In this document: in pieces, positions 42,920-54,181 of the stretch
How positions within the stretch are numbered: the stretch's first letter is position 1
Layout of the letters: the number at the start of each line of letters is the position of its first letter
Origin: Romanomermis culicivorax
Lineage: Eukaryota > Nematoda > Enoplea > Mermithida > Mermithidae
Direction of reading: 5' to 3'
Length of the DNA stretch: 64,000 bases
NCBI GenBank assembly: GCA_963922205.1
Contig: CAWUHX010000028.1
Span: forward strand, 1,054,001 to 1,118,000
The notes under the pieces: model-generated
The model's input: the letters and a program-made list of their open reading frames with translations, nothing else
Told to the model about the DNA's origin: nothing
The model's database searches: none
Translations under genes and position numbers: made by a program

Positions 42920-43110
42920 ATGTATCGGGTCCAAAATTTTAAAAATATCGGGTCGAAGTCCATAATTATAAAAATATCGGGTCGAAGTCCAACATTTTAA
43001 GAATATCGAGTACGGGTCCAAAATTGTGATAATATCGGGTAAAGGTCCGGGTCCAGCAAAATATTCGGGTAAGTTTGGGCCTCATTTCGGGTCCGGGTCC
43101 GTTAAATTTT
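42920..43110 (+). repeat. ~37-bp tandem repeats with ATATCGGGTCGAAGTCC core
   Basis: Five to six degenerate copies of AAATATCGGGT(C/A)(G/A)A(A/G)GTCC separated by short A/T runs. Non-coding. Confidence 0.75.
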
Positions 43111-44560
43111 TCCACATGCTATTCTGTGTGACATCATTCAGGCCAGGCACGATTTCTGAGAAATTTAATCTACTGCTCCATTGACCTTAAATAACTTGGA
43201 AATTGATAATATCTGGAAATGAGATATTTTGAGTGGTTTTATATGCTGAGTATTGTGACAGCATATATATATTGGGCGCAAAAGTCAAAATTTTCATACC
43301 AACAGCACTCCAAAAGTTGGAAGTTTACAGTTTTTGGCATTTTTCAGTCTCTATGCATGTTTCGAAATATAACTCTTTTTGTTCATTATATACCAGTATA
43401 TTAAAGAAATTTTCTGACATCTTACTTTCTCAAGTGTCAAAAATGAAGTCAAAATAAACTGAACGAGTCATTCGAAGCCTTTTTTTGAGCACTCTCCTAT
43501 AAGATGCCACGGAATTTTTCTCCTATTTCTGTAGCCACTAATGTCCAAGACATTGTATTAAAATCTAAATTAGGTTTCTGTATCGTTTTGGGAGCTGAAG
43601 ATGTCTACACATTTTGAAAATTTATACAAAAATGCTGTGTGATGCCACCAAATCATACATGCACATAGAGGGGTAGGGGGGGGTAAACCCTCATACCTGA
43701 TACCCTGGCCACCCCTCCTGGCCTAAAAAATCCTCAAACACCCCCCTAAACTTTGTTTAAGACAGTTTTTTGGTGATTTTTGCGTAAATTTTGTACGAAA
43801 AACGAGCTTTCAGAACCTTTTTTGTTTTTTTGCTCACCCACCACCCTACCCCCTGGATAAAAAGCTCAAAGGACCCTCCCCCTAGAAAATTCTTGCCGTG
43901 CATGTCTGCATCAAATATATCATCAACAGGATGCAGGAAACATTAGAAACGTTCATTGGAATAACTCCTGCGTTTTCCTGTTATGAAAAGTCAGATTGGC
44001 TCGATTTTTCAAATTTAACACATAAATTGAAATCTTTTGACTTTTCATTTGCAGCATGTCGTTCAGCAAATATCAAAGCTAGATATATGTCAAAATTCAT
44101 CTAGCTTTGAAACCATATTTTTCTTCTTGTTTATTACATAGGTGATGGCGAGTCCTGTTTTGTCGGAACTTCGTTGGCTGGGGTTTTATTCGGATTCAAA
44201 AATGTATTTGAATGGCAGTGCAGTGTGTGCCAATTGCTACAACTCAAAAAACGGCACACAAATCGTATTGAAATTTTAACATAATGTCGGACATCAGTCC
44301 GTAAAAAAAATGATGAAAACATTCTGCGGCATCCGATGGGAAGGTGTTCGGGATTTTTTCGGCTTTTTCAGCCTCCTTTTGGACACTTTAAAAATTAAAA
44401 AGTGTAAAACGTGAAAAGTACATTAGCGCGCGGAGTATAATATAAGTACTAGATTTTGTGATGTGTCAATTTCCTGTCTATCACTGAGAAAAGGCTTCGC
44501 GCCGAAAACAATAATTTAGCCTTTCATCTTGTTCAGAAAATTTTGCTGATCATTTTTCAG
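43111..44560. other. AT-rich non-coding DNA with a C-rich dispersed repeat
   Basis: 43640-43910 is related, in opposite orientation, to 56640-56880 and 63434-63650. The shared pieces include the TTCTTGCCGTGCATGT end, an AGGACCCTC-type block and a TTTGCTC(A/G)CC block. No gene is seen. Confidence 0.5.
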
Positions 44561-44562
44561 CT

Positions 44563-46215
44563 ATGCCCAGTCCGCGGAAACAACTCCTGATAGCAGTGGA
44601 CACTCACTGTTTTTTTCCCCCGGGCCTTTTCCCCAAATGGGGAAAGGGATCAAAATTTTTTTCCCCATTTTCCCGAAGTCGTTTTTTTTCGCTTAAAAAT
44701 GCTCACAGACGCTTTATTTACGTGTTTTTGGGCTTTTTCAAGCCTTCTGGTGTTTTTAGTCCCGTTAATTCATCAAAATTGAGGAAAAAATTGAAATTTT
44801 CGAGTTCAAAGTTTAATCTACAAGCATTGGAACAAACTTTCAAGCAAACAATCCAAAAGCATAATGACTTTGAATTACATGCGAAATCGATGGTTAAGTC
44901 CTCTATGTTGACAAGTGAGAACCTAAAAGGGATGTTAATCTTTCCGGCGCCAAGCGCCGGAAAAATTTTTTAGGTATTGATATTCTGCGACGCTGGAAAA
45001 TCAATTTTCCGAACGTTTATTTCAAGAAGTAGATTTGAATTTTGTGTTCAAAAGTCGTAATTTCTAGAATTTTACTTGGAAAATTTTAAAACCAGTATAA
45101 TTTATTTGTAAACTCTCATACTTGGCCGAAAATATATGAGTAAGCAGAGTATAAATTTCCGAAAGATATTTCCATGAAGCATTTAAATTGATTTTACGTT
45201 AGAAAAGAAATAATTGCATAAAAAAGCTCAGAGACTTGACGTATTGATCTTTCTCAAAAGGAAAAAATGCGAATCTTCATTAAATATCATGATAAAATAT
45301 ATTTTCATAAAATTTGATGGAAGGTCAAAAATGACCTTCGGTCATTCATGCAGCTCTGCAACGGGCACTCGGAAAACAAAATGAATGCCAAATTCTGATT
45401 CTACAGGTTTGATTTACTCTAAAAATATGAAATTTTACTCATTTCCCTCAGACACTATGGAAAAAGGTCAAAAGTGACCAGTGGTCACTCAGGTAACTCT
45501 TCAATGGTCACTCAAAAATTAAAATAGACTACAAATTCGGAATCTACGGGCCCGAATTACCTCAGATCCACACACGTATTCCATTTTCCCAAAAATCGTA
45601 AAAAAATAAAAGGGGTGTCGACGTACCCAAGTAATACCAAGTACCACTCCTGATCCACATCAACAGACCTCACATGTCTCAACTCATAGCAGGAAAATAT
45701 GCCACAGCTTGGGTAACCATATGCCCACAGAAGACCCAATGCAGAAGCAGGGAAAAGGAAAGGAGAGCATGAAGAGGCAGAATTTTGAGAAAATAATGTT
45801 TTTCTTCCCATGGGGCGATTTTTTGATTAATCACATTATACAAAAGTCATTATTTCATCTCCCAATTATATTTATAATGATTTCCTACAAGTATTATATA
45901 TTAATGTGCTGATATCCTTTCCTAAAAATCGCTATATGGCACAGAAGTTGCATACTTTCCCATTATCATTTGCTCAGTAAATGTGTCAAAAACAGCAGTG
46001 AGTAATTCCTCAGAATCACACATTCTGCAATTTTTCTTGAATTAGTATAACCTAGATGAAGTCTACCAAAATTTTTTGGTATAGTGAGCTGTTTTTATGG
46101 GGGTAGTAAACGAATTTCCAAATCTAAGATGGGGGTAATACCCCCCCCCCCCATGGGGTGCTCTGTTCCAGATAGTCCGACATTTGAATCACCTAAACAG
46201 TTTCTTATGGAGATT
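44563..46215. other. Non-coding dispersed-repeat DNA
   Basis: 44587-44700 resembles 61810-61905 (both contain TTTTTCCCC..AAATGGGGAAA-type pieces). 44970-45310 is directly repeated at 62215-62560 (TTCTGCGACGCTGGAAAATC start). A perfect hairpin CCGGCGCCAAGCGCCGG lies at 44944-44960. The 136-codon open frame 44563-44973 crosses these repeats and shows no domain. A 14-base C run is at 46141-46153. Confidence 0.5.
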
Positions 46216-47547
46216 TCATTGCAGGCCTATGTAGAAGACAAAAACTAGTCCCATGATTATGAGACCAACTATCACTACATTAAGAATGAGCTCCAATGGG
46301 CCTGAAATCAGGTATCTGGAGACATTCATTAAGTTCTGTGCACCACTTGTACTTATGTGTTCAAGGGAAATGGCAGCTCCTTCAGTAGCTTCGGCTACAA
46401 GTTTTCTGTACTAGCAAGAGTTTGATAGATAATAGAAGGGTCTAGGACTAGTCAGCAGTGTAATCGACTAATCGACTCATAGCCCTCTCCATATGGTTTA
46501 CTGGAGCAAAATAGCTTCTCATTAACCCAAATGTATGAAGGATACCAGTTTGTTGATCATGAAAAAGAGATGGAGTGTTGAAGGTTTAAATTTTGTAAAC
46601 TTCTTTCCACAAAACATCATAGGGTATATCTGAAACATTCACTGGGCTAGAAGTGGTTCTCCAACCTAAATTAGAATCAAAATAGATTCCTACTGTATGG
46701 TGATTACAATCCATGACTGGTGATTGATCAATAATATCTCTTGATCCTGGTATAACAAAGTGCTCTATTTCCCACTAGAATTGGTAGATAAATGTAACAA
46801 ATTGTATTAATTTGATGATCCAAATAGACAAAGTCAGCTCGAATGGCAGAACATTCCCAAACCATCACGACTTGTCCAGCAAATGTAGCAATGATGTCAT
46901 TCCTCATGAGTAAAGCTCTAGCTTCTAAGGCGGAGTCTATTTTTAGAAGTTACAAAATCAACTTCAAGTGGCGCTCAGCAGCATGACAAAGTTCAAGCCA
47001 AACAGTTCGAAAAAGCTTCAACTCAACTCAAGATTTTGTCATACAAAAATTGCAGTTTAGGATTCAGGGGATCAGAGTCAGTAATGAGTGGATAGTTAGA
47101 GGTACCAGTGGGAGTGGCTAAGTCAGAATATGGGGAATGGAACTGAATGATAGAACCTTGCTCAGTCTGATATGCATTGTGAAGATTACATATGAAAATA
47201 GGTCTTTTGAGTGTAAAAGCTCCTTGAACAGCATCAACTACCAGATGCTGTCTCAAGATTTGAGCAGTATAACATCCAACAGAAGTGATAGGACAATAGT
47301 CATTAAACTGAGTAGAGTTCCAAATGATGGTTCTGCCAGCATTAGTGCATTGACCAGAAGGTGGTGGGCACCTTCCCCTCTCCCCTAGGTCACTTATAGT
47401 TTCCTTTTGCCCAGTAGTTGTGATTGTTCCCAGCTCAAGGAGAAAATTGATGGAAGAATAGCAGTGATCTCCGCAACACCATTCAAAGTCAATTTTGAGC
47501 TTGTCAGGAGAAGAAGAAAGTAGAAAAGGCAATTGCGCAGCCTGCAA
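46216..47547 (-). pseudogene. Third envelope-like glycoprotein gene (diverged, broken)
   Basis: The open part (47547-47023) contains FEWCCGDHCYSS, SGQCTNAGRTIIW and a following Cys-rich run. These match the same blocks in the envelopes of A and B (EWCCSDICKTV, GQCTTLDGVIVW). Further down, in broken frames, are WLELCHAAERHLK, ARALLMRNDIIATFAG and EATEGAAISLEH. A membrane-spanning end follows (VVIVGLIIMGLVFVFYIGL), with stop TGA at 46216-46218. It is therefore a complete-length but decayed homologue that stops right after the anchor and is not fused to a protease. No gag or pol of the A/B type is adjacent. The N-terminal signal peptide was not found. Confidence 0.75.
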
Positions 47548-48815
47548 ACTTTATGCAGCCAAAACCTGCTAAAACTTCTGCTCCAGTTTCAGCAACAGTA
47601 TCTGTGACCACTGTATCTTAAACTACTCCTATGTCGCAGACTGCCTCTACAGATATTTTATCTATGGATAAGAGTCAGTCCACACAATTTGTGTTGCAGG
47701 CTATGGACACTTCTGCTTCCAGATGGCATCAGCCTAAGGTGCAGGGAGTTCCTAGCAAGCCACAGGTTTCAGGACAAAAAGTTCAAATCTTTACACCTGG
47801 AACAATAAAGCTGTTAACTCTGGTTACTGTCGACACAAATCAACAAACACCAGAAATGATGGTGGAATTATTCCGGGATGTATTGTTGGATTTTTGGCAA
47901 GTTACCAAGGATAAAAGTAGAGCCAAGAGGTCCAATTTCTTTTGCTACAACGGAATTGGCTAATTATTTCTGCAATGAGCAGTTTGAAGATCCGGAGACT
48001 TGGCTGATGATCAATAAAGCGGTTGGGACTATATACAAACTGTATCAGCCACAGTTTGATGTCCAAGGAGGATTTTTATATTTTTATACGACTCACAAAA
48101 TATGCCAGAGCCACTATGGGATAGAATCATTCCTGAAATTGTTCTTGAATGGCTCACGGAATATCGAGCGAGTTTTGTATTTGCAGCAGTCAGGTATTTG
48201 TGTTTAATGATATTCCTTATGCTTGACTATGCACCATTTACTGCTGAGCAGATTGGTAAATGATCAGTCTCAGCCAAAGTGTTTCCAAATGTAATGCTGT
48301 TACAGGAATATTGGAGTGCCACTGCTTTGGATGTTTTTAAGACTGCCTATCACTTGGTGATGTATAATTATAGTCAGCAAGCGGCAGAGATGGATGTCAA
48401 AAGGTCAGGTAGCCCAAGTCCTCCGACTACTGCTAAATTTAGCAAAGTTCAGAATGATGCGGGACAGACCTTTCGGGCACCCGGACTCGCAAGCAGTCAA
48501 CCTGGTGGTCAAGGAGCCACGGTTGGTGTAACCAACTAGGTCTCCACTGGCCTCAGTACTGGCACTGGGCAAGCCTTCGGAACCGGTCAGAAACAACAGC
48601 AACTTATACAGCATCCACAGGGTGCTAGGGGAGCTCGTAGAGGACAGGGAAGGGGTTTCCTAACCAGGCCAGTTATATTTTAACAATCTGAACAGGGGTA
48701 GAGCTGGTTATGTTGGTGGCGGAGGTATATACCAAGGACAACACCCTCGTAGTGCATTCTGAGGTAATGGAGGTCATCAACAAGGCCAGCAGCAAGGCGG
48801 CGGGCAACAACAGTA
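47515..48815 (+). pseudogene. Degraded capsid/nucleocapsid-like gene with RGG/Gln-rich tail
   Basis: The + reading starts with Lys-rich then Ser/Thr/Pro-rich sequence (TSAPVSATVSVTTVS, stop at 47619-47621). It continues at 47631-47963 (FTPGTIKLLTLVTVDTNQQ, EMMVELFRDVLLDFW) and, after a frameshift, at 47950-48110 (ELANYFCNEQFEDPETW, INKAVGTIYKLYQPQFD). It goes on in further frames (PLWDRIIPEIVLEWLTEYR, YAPFTAEQIGK) and at 48279-48539 (FPNVMLLQEYW, ALDVFKTAYHLVMYNYS). The end is Gly/Arg/Gln-rich (RARRGQGRGF, QQGQQQGGGQQQ), a typical RNA-binding tail. The helix-rich core with a basic Gly tail suggests a Gag or viral nucleocapsid, but I do not recognise the family. It overlaps the 5' end of the minus-strand envelope gene head to head. 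Confidence 0.5.
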
Positions 48816-49240
48816 ATTTTCAGCCACAAAGGCTTTGGTCTAAAATTCTCTGTCCTTGATTCAAATTTCATTTATTCAAAAATACAAAAACATAATAAAA
48901 TCACAAAAATTTAAAAAACATTATTAAATACAAAAATATTATTTAAACTTTTGGTTGTGTTGTTGCTCAAAAATCTCATCTTGGTGAAGCTCATTGCTTG
49001 AGTCCACTTTATGGTTCAAATTTTTCACTTATTTTTTCATCATATTATGTGCCTCTTATTTTTGCCTTTCATTGTTATTTTTGTTTTCTTGTCAGTATTT
49101 TGCCCTGTGTGTTGTATATTTTATTTTCTTGTCATTTTGTGCCTCCTACTTTAAAATTTTGCTCAATATTTTTTGCTCGTACTAGTTTTGTAAATACTCA
49201 ATCGCCATTTAGTATTTTAACTTTTCATATTAAAAAACAT
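48816..49240 (+). other. T/A-rich stretch, possible LTR end
   Basis: T-rich DNA like the U3 part of A's LTR, ending TTAAAAAACAT just before TGGCGAACC. This could be an LTR end plus primer-binding site at 49241-49258, but no second LTR copy is in the window. Confidence 0.3.
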
Positions 49241-49516
49241 TGGCGAACCAAATGGGCAAGAAGCAGACGACAGTAGCCAATTACTGCAGGGATTGGGAAG
49301 CTGCTATCAAAGACACTCCACATCACTCAATGGGACGAAATGATTGATAGTGGAGGAAGGTACCTAGGAGCCTCAAGGCACACTGGCGGAGCCAGGGAAA
49401 GTCAAGCCGGCACAGAGTCCTCGATCCATCAGATGCTGGATCAGTGATGGATCGCACCCCAGCATCTCAGTAGACAGACTTGGGTAACCTTGTAAAAGAC
49501 TTGATGTTGGAAGTTG

Positions 49517-49590
49517 TCATGACCCGTACACCCTCCGGGGTCAGGTCATGATGATTATGACCCATACACCCTTCAGGATTGGATCATAAT
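49517..49590. repeat. Two consecutive stem-loops around GACCC.TACACCC
   Basis: TCATGACC (49517-49524) pairs with GGTCATGA (49544-49551). Immediately after, ATTATGAcC (from 49554) pairs with GGATCATAAT (49581-49590). Both loops contain C(G/A)TACACCCT. They look like duplicated hairpins. Confidence 0.65.
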
Positions 49591-51000
49591 TTTTTTATGG
49601 AGTTGGGATCCAGTAGTAAGTCACACTGTAAAAGGTAAAAGTCCTGCTCACAGTTTCCTTCTTCACCTCCCATTGGTCAGTTTCAAGGCCCAAGGGATGT
49701 TGGGGATGTACTTGTGATAGTAGTAATCCCACATCTATGCAAAATTGGGGAATCAACAAAGTCGCAATTCGACCAAGAAAAAGAATGTTTGATCATTCTG
49801 GAAAATTGTTTGTGTTGTGGGCGAGTCACATCTGTGTACTTTCATATTTGTACTGTTTTGACAGCCCACGACAAGTTGAATAATATTTTTATATTATTAT
49901 TGATATTATTATTTATTATTACTTACTCGTGCATTAAGCGGAGGCGGGAGCCTATTTACATAGGATCATTACCAAGGAGAGTCCCCAGCCTGCCTGAAAA
50001 TCGGTGTAGTGAGTTCTTTATATTTGAGTAAACCTCTAGGAAACATCTGGGGAGACCCTGATTGCCCTTTGATTGCAAGAGTTAGAGTTTCCAGTTACTA
50101 ATTAGTGACTGAAGGTTGTGTTTATTTCTGCTTAAGAACTGTTGCACAGTGTTTAGTTGATTGCTAATAGGAAGCTCCTTTGAGTGACCTACAGTAGTCA
50201 GTTGGATACAAGCTGATAGTATCTTAAGTCATATTGCTGATGTCTTCTCACCTAAGCAGAGGGATAAACATAACATTTAGTAACTGCAATGCAGTCTTTT
50301 CTGGCACTGGCATGACAACAGAGTTAAGATGAGATCACACAACAAACAAATCAAATGCTATCGTAAATTTTCAATTCAGGAGACTTCTTAGCTTTATTTG
50401 ATTCGGTTCATATGAGTATTCTGTTGAGTTGACTTATTCTAATCGAAAAGCTAAGGATCCGTATTCAATAAATTTAACTTATGTTCGAATTTTCTTTTGG
50501 CTGAAGTTGATTTGATTCGGTAGTTCATCTGAACATTAGGCAGATTTTACTGCCTATGAGTCACTGAGCAGTGCTGGTGAGCAATACACAGCATTACTTG
50601 TGACTGCTAAAGTCTGCTCACAGCCATCAGCATTTGGTGAGATGACTTGAGCAGCCCTAAAATTTTGAGGGAGACAGCAGACCCATTGGAGAAAGAGGCA
50701 GCTGACGGCTTTTGGGTTCAAAAATGGGTTGAAAATGGACCACCAACCAAGTATTCTGATTGAATGGCTGTAAGCAGTATGAACGTTGAAGAAAAAAACA
50801 TCAAACTTTTTTTCAGCCTGCAAAAACACAATTTCCAAGCAACTCAATGAATAAATGATCTTGGCAAGTGAAGAGAATGAAAAAAATATGTTTTGTTACA
50901 AAATGCTGGAGAGCGGCTGAAAATCTGCTATGCAATATTAGTTGACAGAAGGCAAAACATGGCTCTCATTTCAAAAAATTTCCTCGAGAGTACGTTTTTT
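49591..51000. other. Non-coding stretch, one membrane-type open frame
   Basis: The + open frame 49714-50031 (105 codons) has a hydrophobic helix (NIFILLLILLFIITYSCI) followed by a basic tail. It could be the end of a membrane protein but has no recognised family. The minus frame 50554-50847 is unassigned. Nothing else is supported. Confidence 0.35.
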
Positions 51001-51230
51001 AATATACCTGTGATTGGAGGGGGGTTGGGGGCCCCCCCCCCAACTTGGCCAACCATATACCCAACCCCCACCCCAGTTTTCAAAATTAAAAAAATTTGCA
51101 AAAAAGTGTATGTTTTTTGGTCTTTTTGGGAAAAATTTCGACTTTTTTCGACCCCCTCCCTCCAAATTTCGGATTTATCCCCCTCCCCCCAACTGGTCGG
51201 ACCTCTTTACAGGTATGGTTTTTTAAGACT
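51001..51230 (+). repeat. Dispersed repeat copy 1 (CCAACTGGTCGGACCTCT end)
   Basis: It shares a GGGTTGGGGGCC.. start, TTTTTTGG(T/C)(C/T)TTTT.GGGAAAAATTTCGAC middle and CCAACTGGTCGGA end with 52025-52165 and 58505-58705. C- and G-run rich, no coding capacity. Open frames over it are artefacts. Confidence 0.75.
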
Positions 51231-51419
51231 ATTAATGGCGAGCAAGCGAAATTTATTTTGTCATGTTATAATCACCTGTTTTCCATTTTGGTGTCCACTG
51301 CATCATCAGAGCGTAATTTTTCAACATTTGGCTTTGTTCACAGCAAGTTGCATAATCGACTGCCATCTGCATCAATCGAAAAGCTAGTCTTCATAAAATT
51401 AAATGCCAAAAATTTCTAG
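51231..51419 (+). pseudogene. hAT-family transposase C-terminal fragment
   Basis: The reading at about 51240-51419 gives FILSCYNHLFSILVSTASSE then RNFSTFGFVHSKLHNRLPSA and ends EKLVFIKLNAKNF. This matches the hAT dimerisation domain pattern (..S.ASSER.FS..G.....R.RL......L....N). It ends at a stop at 51417-51419. The upstream catalytic part is absent; the dispersed repeat joins directly before it. Confidence 0.7.
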
Positions 51420-52019
51420 TATATGATTTTATTTGTTATGATAAGGAATCTGTATTTTTGCTTAAAAAAGGAAAAATGGTTTTGCATTATGAAGAATAAA
51501 ACGATTTGCTTTTCCTTCATACTTAATTCAGATCCACAATTGTGAAATAAAAAAACCCTGATTAAACCTAGAAAAACCCAAATTCGAAATTTTGAAAATG
51601 GGTTTTTTCCCAACCCTGAGTAAATTGTTGTGAACATTCATTTTCCAGCATTTTGGAACACAAAAATCCGAGAATTTTTTCGGCGCTACGCGCCGAAATA
51701 AGAAAGGTATTACAATCCATTAGTTTAATTCCAATTTATTATCATTGTCATGAAATGACTAATTTTCCTCCTTCTAGAGTGTAAAAACCTGAAAATTTGG
51801 AATGAGCATATTTTAGCTGAAACTCTCAAATTTGCTCAAATTGGGCTTTTTCAAGTGTTTGATACTTCAGAAAGCCAACCAGCACATTTTCAAAGCGCGG
51901 AATGGCCCCTACAGAAAAATCGTACCTTCGTCAAGAATCGAACCTGGTCCACCAGCCTGTGGACTTAATGTGTGTACTACTACACAATTCACCTAGAAAG
52001 TATCAACACTATAATCCTT

Positions 52020-52170
52020 TAAGACCCTTGATACCATTTAAAAAAAGCAAAAAAGTGGATGTTTTTTGGCCTTTTTTGGGAAAAATTTCGACCTTTTTCT
52101 ACCCCCCCCCCCAAATTTCGGATTTACCCCCCCCCCCCCCAACTGGTCGGAGGTCTTGCAGGTATGTATG
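52020..52170 (+). repeat. Dispersed repeat copy 2 (CCAACTGGTCGGA end)
   Basis: Same family as 51001-51230 and 58505-58705, with AAAAAGTGGATGTTTTTTGG, GGGAAAAATTTCGACCTTTT, C runs and CCAACTGGTCGGAGG. Confidence 0.75.
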
Positions 52171-52255
52171 TTATATGTTCATCAAACTTTTGGTCTGAAA
52201 CTTTTCCGCAGTTTTCAGTATGTTTCTTGTAGAAAAAAATTTTTGTGCTAATGGC

Positions 52256-52900
52256 ACAAATTTTTCTGGCCTCTTGTGCCAATTGGCACAAATGTCCGTG
52301 TGGATGCTGCGTTTAACGTCAACACTATACAAAATCAAGTGCAATGGCTTTTAGCAAATTAATGTTGCAATATTCAGTTACTGTAGGAATGAAATCTATA
52401 CAAACGTTTTTCATGCTTATCCCAGTGTTTTTTTGTGCCAAAGCATGGTTTTTGGCACACAATAAATTGGAATGGTACAAAAAATTTTGAGCGTTTGTGT
52501 CAATTGGCACCAGGCTCGTATTTAGAAGGGGAAAGGGGGGAATTCCCCCCTAAATTTTTTTTAGAATAAAATTTTCGGCAATATCATTATACTTATACAT
52601 CACAATCTAAAATTAAGCTATTATATTTACATACTTTTCGTCAAACATAGAATTTAGCCAGTAATCCAAGCACATGAACTACTAACTGAAAACATGTCGT
52701 CTTTACTACAAATATGTTTTTATTTTGATTCAGTAAATTCTAAAAAATTTTGGAAAATTCCCCTATTTGAAAATCCAGGATACGGGTATGATTGGTACAA
52801 TTTTTTTGACTGGTTTAAAACTGAGTTTCCTTGATTTTTGGTCATTTTAGGGGCTGAAAACGCAAAATTTTCGAGTCACGTTGCACTCAGCCCTGTGACC
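52256..52900. repeat. Dispersed repeat mosaic with palindrome TTGTGCCAATTGGCACAA
   Basis: It contains the palindrome at 52274-52291, a GTGCCAAA..TTTGGCAC inverted pair near 52436-52458, a GAATTC-centred GGGGAATTCCCCCC block at 52535-52552, and TTTTAGGGGCTGAAAACGCA at about 52845. Related pieces recur at 53252-53305, 54190-54240, 55130-55160 and 59640-59805. Confidence 0.6.
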
Positions 52901-53303
52901 TGTGGTTACTTTTATTTGTCTAGAAGACAAGTGAATTGTATTCAAACAGTATGTTTGTGTAATTGCAACTGACTTTGAGTTTCGTTGAATTAATATTTAC
53001 ATCGTTTTAGGAAGTCAATTCGTAGCCGAAAATTAAAGAAAAATATTAACTGCCTGACAAATTCTACGAAAATTCTCGCAGCATTCGATTATTTTTCAAA
53101 TCGTACTATGAACCCTTTTGTCAATCAGTTTTTCTAATCTCACTGATGGTCAGATAAACTGGAGTAGGTACGATTTTGATGCAAATTAGTCGGGTGAAAA
53201 TCTTTAGTTTATGTTTTTATCGAACAAAAAGAAAAAACTTTTATTGGCATATAACCAGGCCCGTATTATGAGGGGGGAAGGGGAATTCTCCCCCTAAATT
53301 TTT

Positions 53304-54181
53304 TTAGATGTGAAAATATTCAATGCCACAGAAAATGCTGAAGTACTACAAGGTGATCTTGTCAAAGTGTATGAATGGTCATTGAAATGGCAATTATCTA
53401 TTTCTCTGGAAAAATGCGCTGTTCTGCATATTGGGAGTAATAACCCCAAAGTTAAGTATTATATAAACGATTTTCTGATTCCTACTGTTTCAGAGATGAA
53501 GGATCTTGGTGTTATGTTGAATGAAAAATTGTCTGCAACTTCCCACTGTAATTATGTGGTTGAAAAAGCATCTAGGGTGGCAAATTTGATCTTGAAATGT
53601 TTTCACTCTAACTTCAATGAATTAAAAGTCAGGCCTTTTAAATCCTATGTTGTCCCTATTCTGGAATATGGTTCACCACTCTGGAATCCTTGCCTGGTTG
53701 GGGATACTAAATTGGTAGAAAAAGTTCAATGAAGGTTTACAAAAAGACCTTTTGGTTATAAAGGTTTAAGCAATAAGGAGCACCTCGACAAATCTGGCCT
53801 TGATGACCTCGCATTTAGACGTACCTGTATCGACTTATCTTACATGTTCTTAATTTTGAAATTTAAAGTTATTCCACCTGATTTATTTTTCACCTTGAGT
53901 CCGTTCAATTATCGTGCGTCCAACTTATTTAAATTGTATAAATCGAAATATAACTCTAATGCTTTAAAACTTGATTTTTGCTTGCGAAATATTGATGTTT
54001 GGAATTCCTTATCCAATGATATCATTTGTTCGAAAAATATGCCCTGTTTTCAGTCTAAATTAAGTCATTTTTAAAAACTCAATTTGCACATGCTTTTGTC
54101 ATGTCCATGAGCTTTTCTGTATTATTTGTATTTACACTTGTACTTATTCGCATTTAATATATTTATTTCTTTCTTTCTTTC
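53304..54181 (+). mobile_element. 5'-truncated LINE (jockey/CR1-like) ORF2 3' end, nested in another repeat
   Basis: It opens right after the catalytic FxDD box (DVKIFNATENAEVLQ) and continues as reverse-transcriptase thumb (YEWSLKWQLSISLEKCAV, MKDLGVMLNEKLS, PILEYGSPLWNPCL). A stop at 53730-53732 interrupts it and the C-terminal segment follows (FTKRPFGYKGLS, then 53844-54074 with LFKLYKSKYNSNALKLDF and NIDVWNSLSNDII). The 3' end is a (TTTC)n tail at 54160-54180. The flanks (..CCCCTAAATTTTTTTAGA and ATTTTAAATTTTCAGCAATA) join into the same sequence seen uninterrupted at 52540-52590, with AGAT on both sides as target duplication. A second copy is at 60903-61770. Confidence 0.85.

Noticed and set aside
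46141..46153. C homopolymer as a functional site
   Set aside because: A single homopolymer in repeat DNA; likely slippage or sequencing-prone, no further signal.
49241..49258. TGGCGAACC as a confirmed primer-binding site of a fourth LTR element
   Set aside because: The preceding bases end ..ACAT rather than CA flush with TGG, and no second LTR was found. Mentioned only as a possibility.
50554..50847. 97-codon minus open frame
   Set aside because: No domain, no splice context, no second copy; kept only as part of an unassigned stretch.
51014..51226. Pro-rich open frames around 51.0-51.2 and 52.0-52.2 kb
   Set aside because: They arise from C runs in the dispersed repeat present in three copies and have no conserved reading frame.
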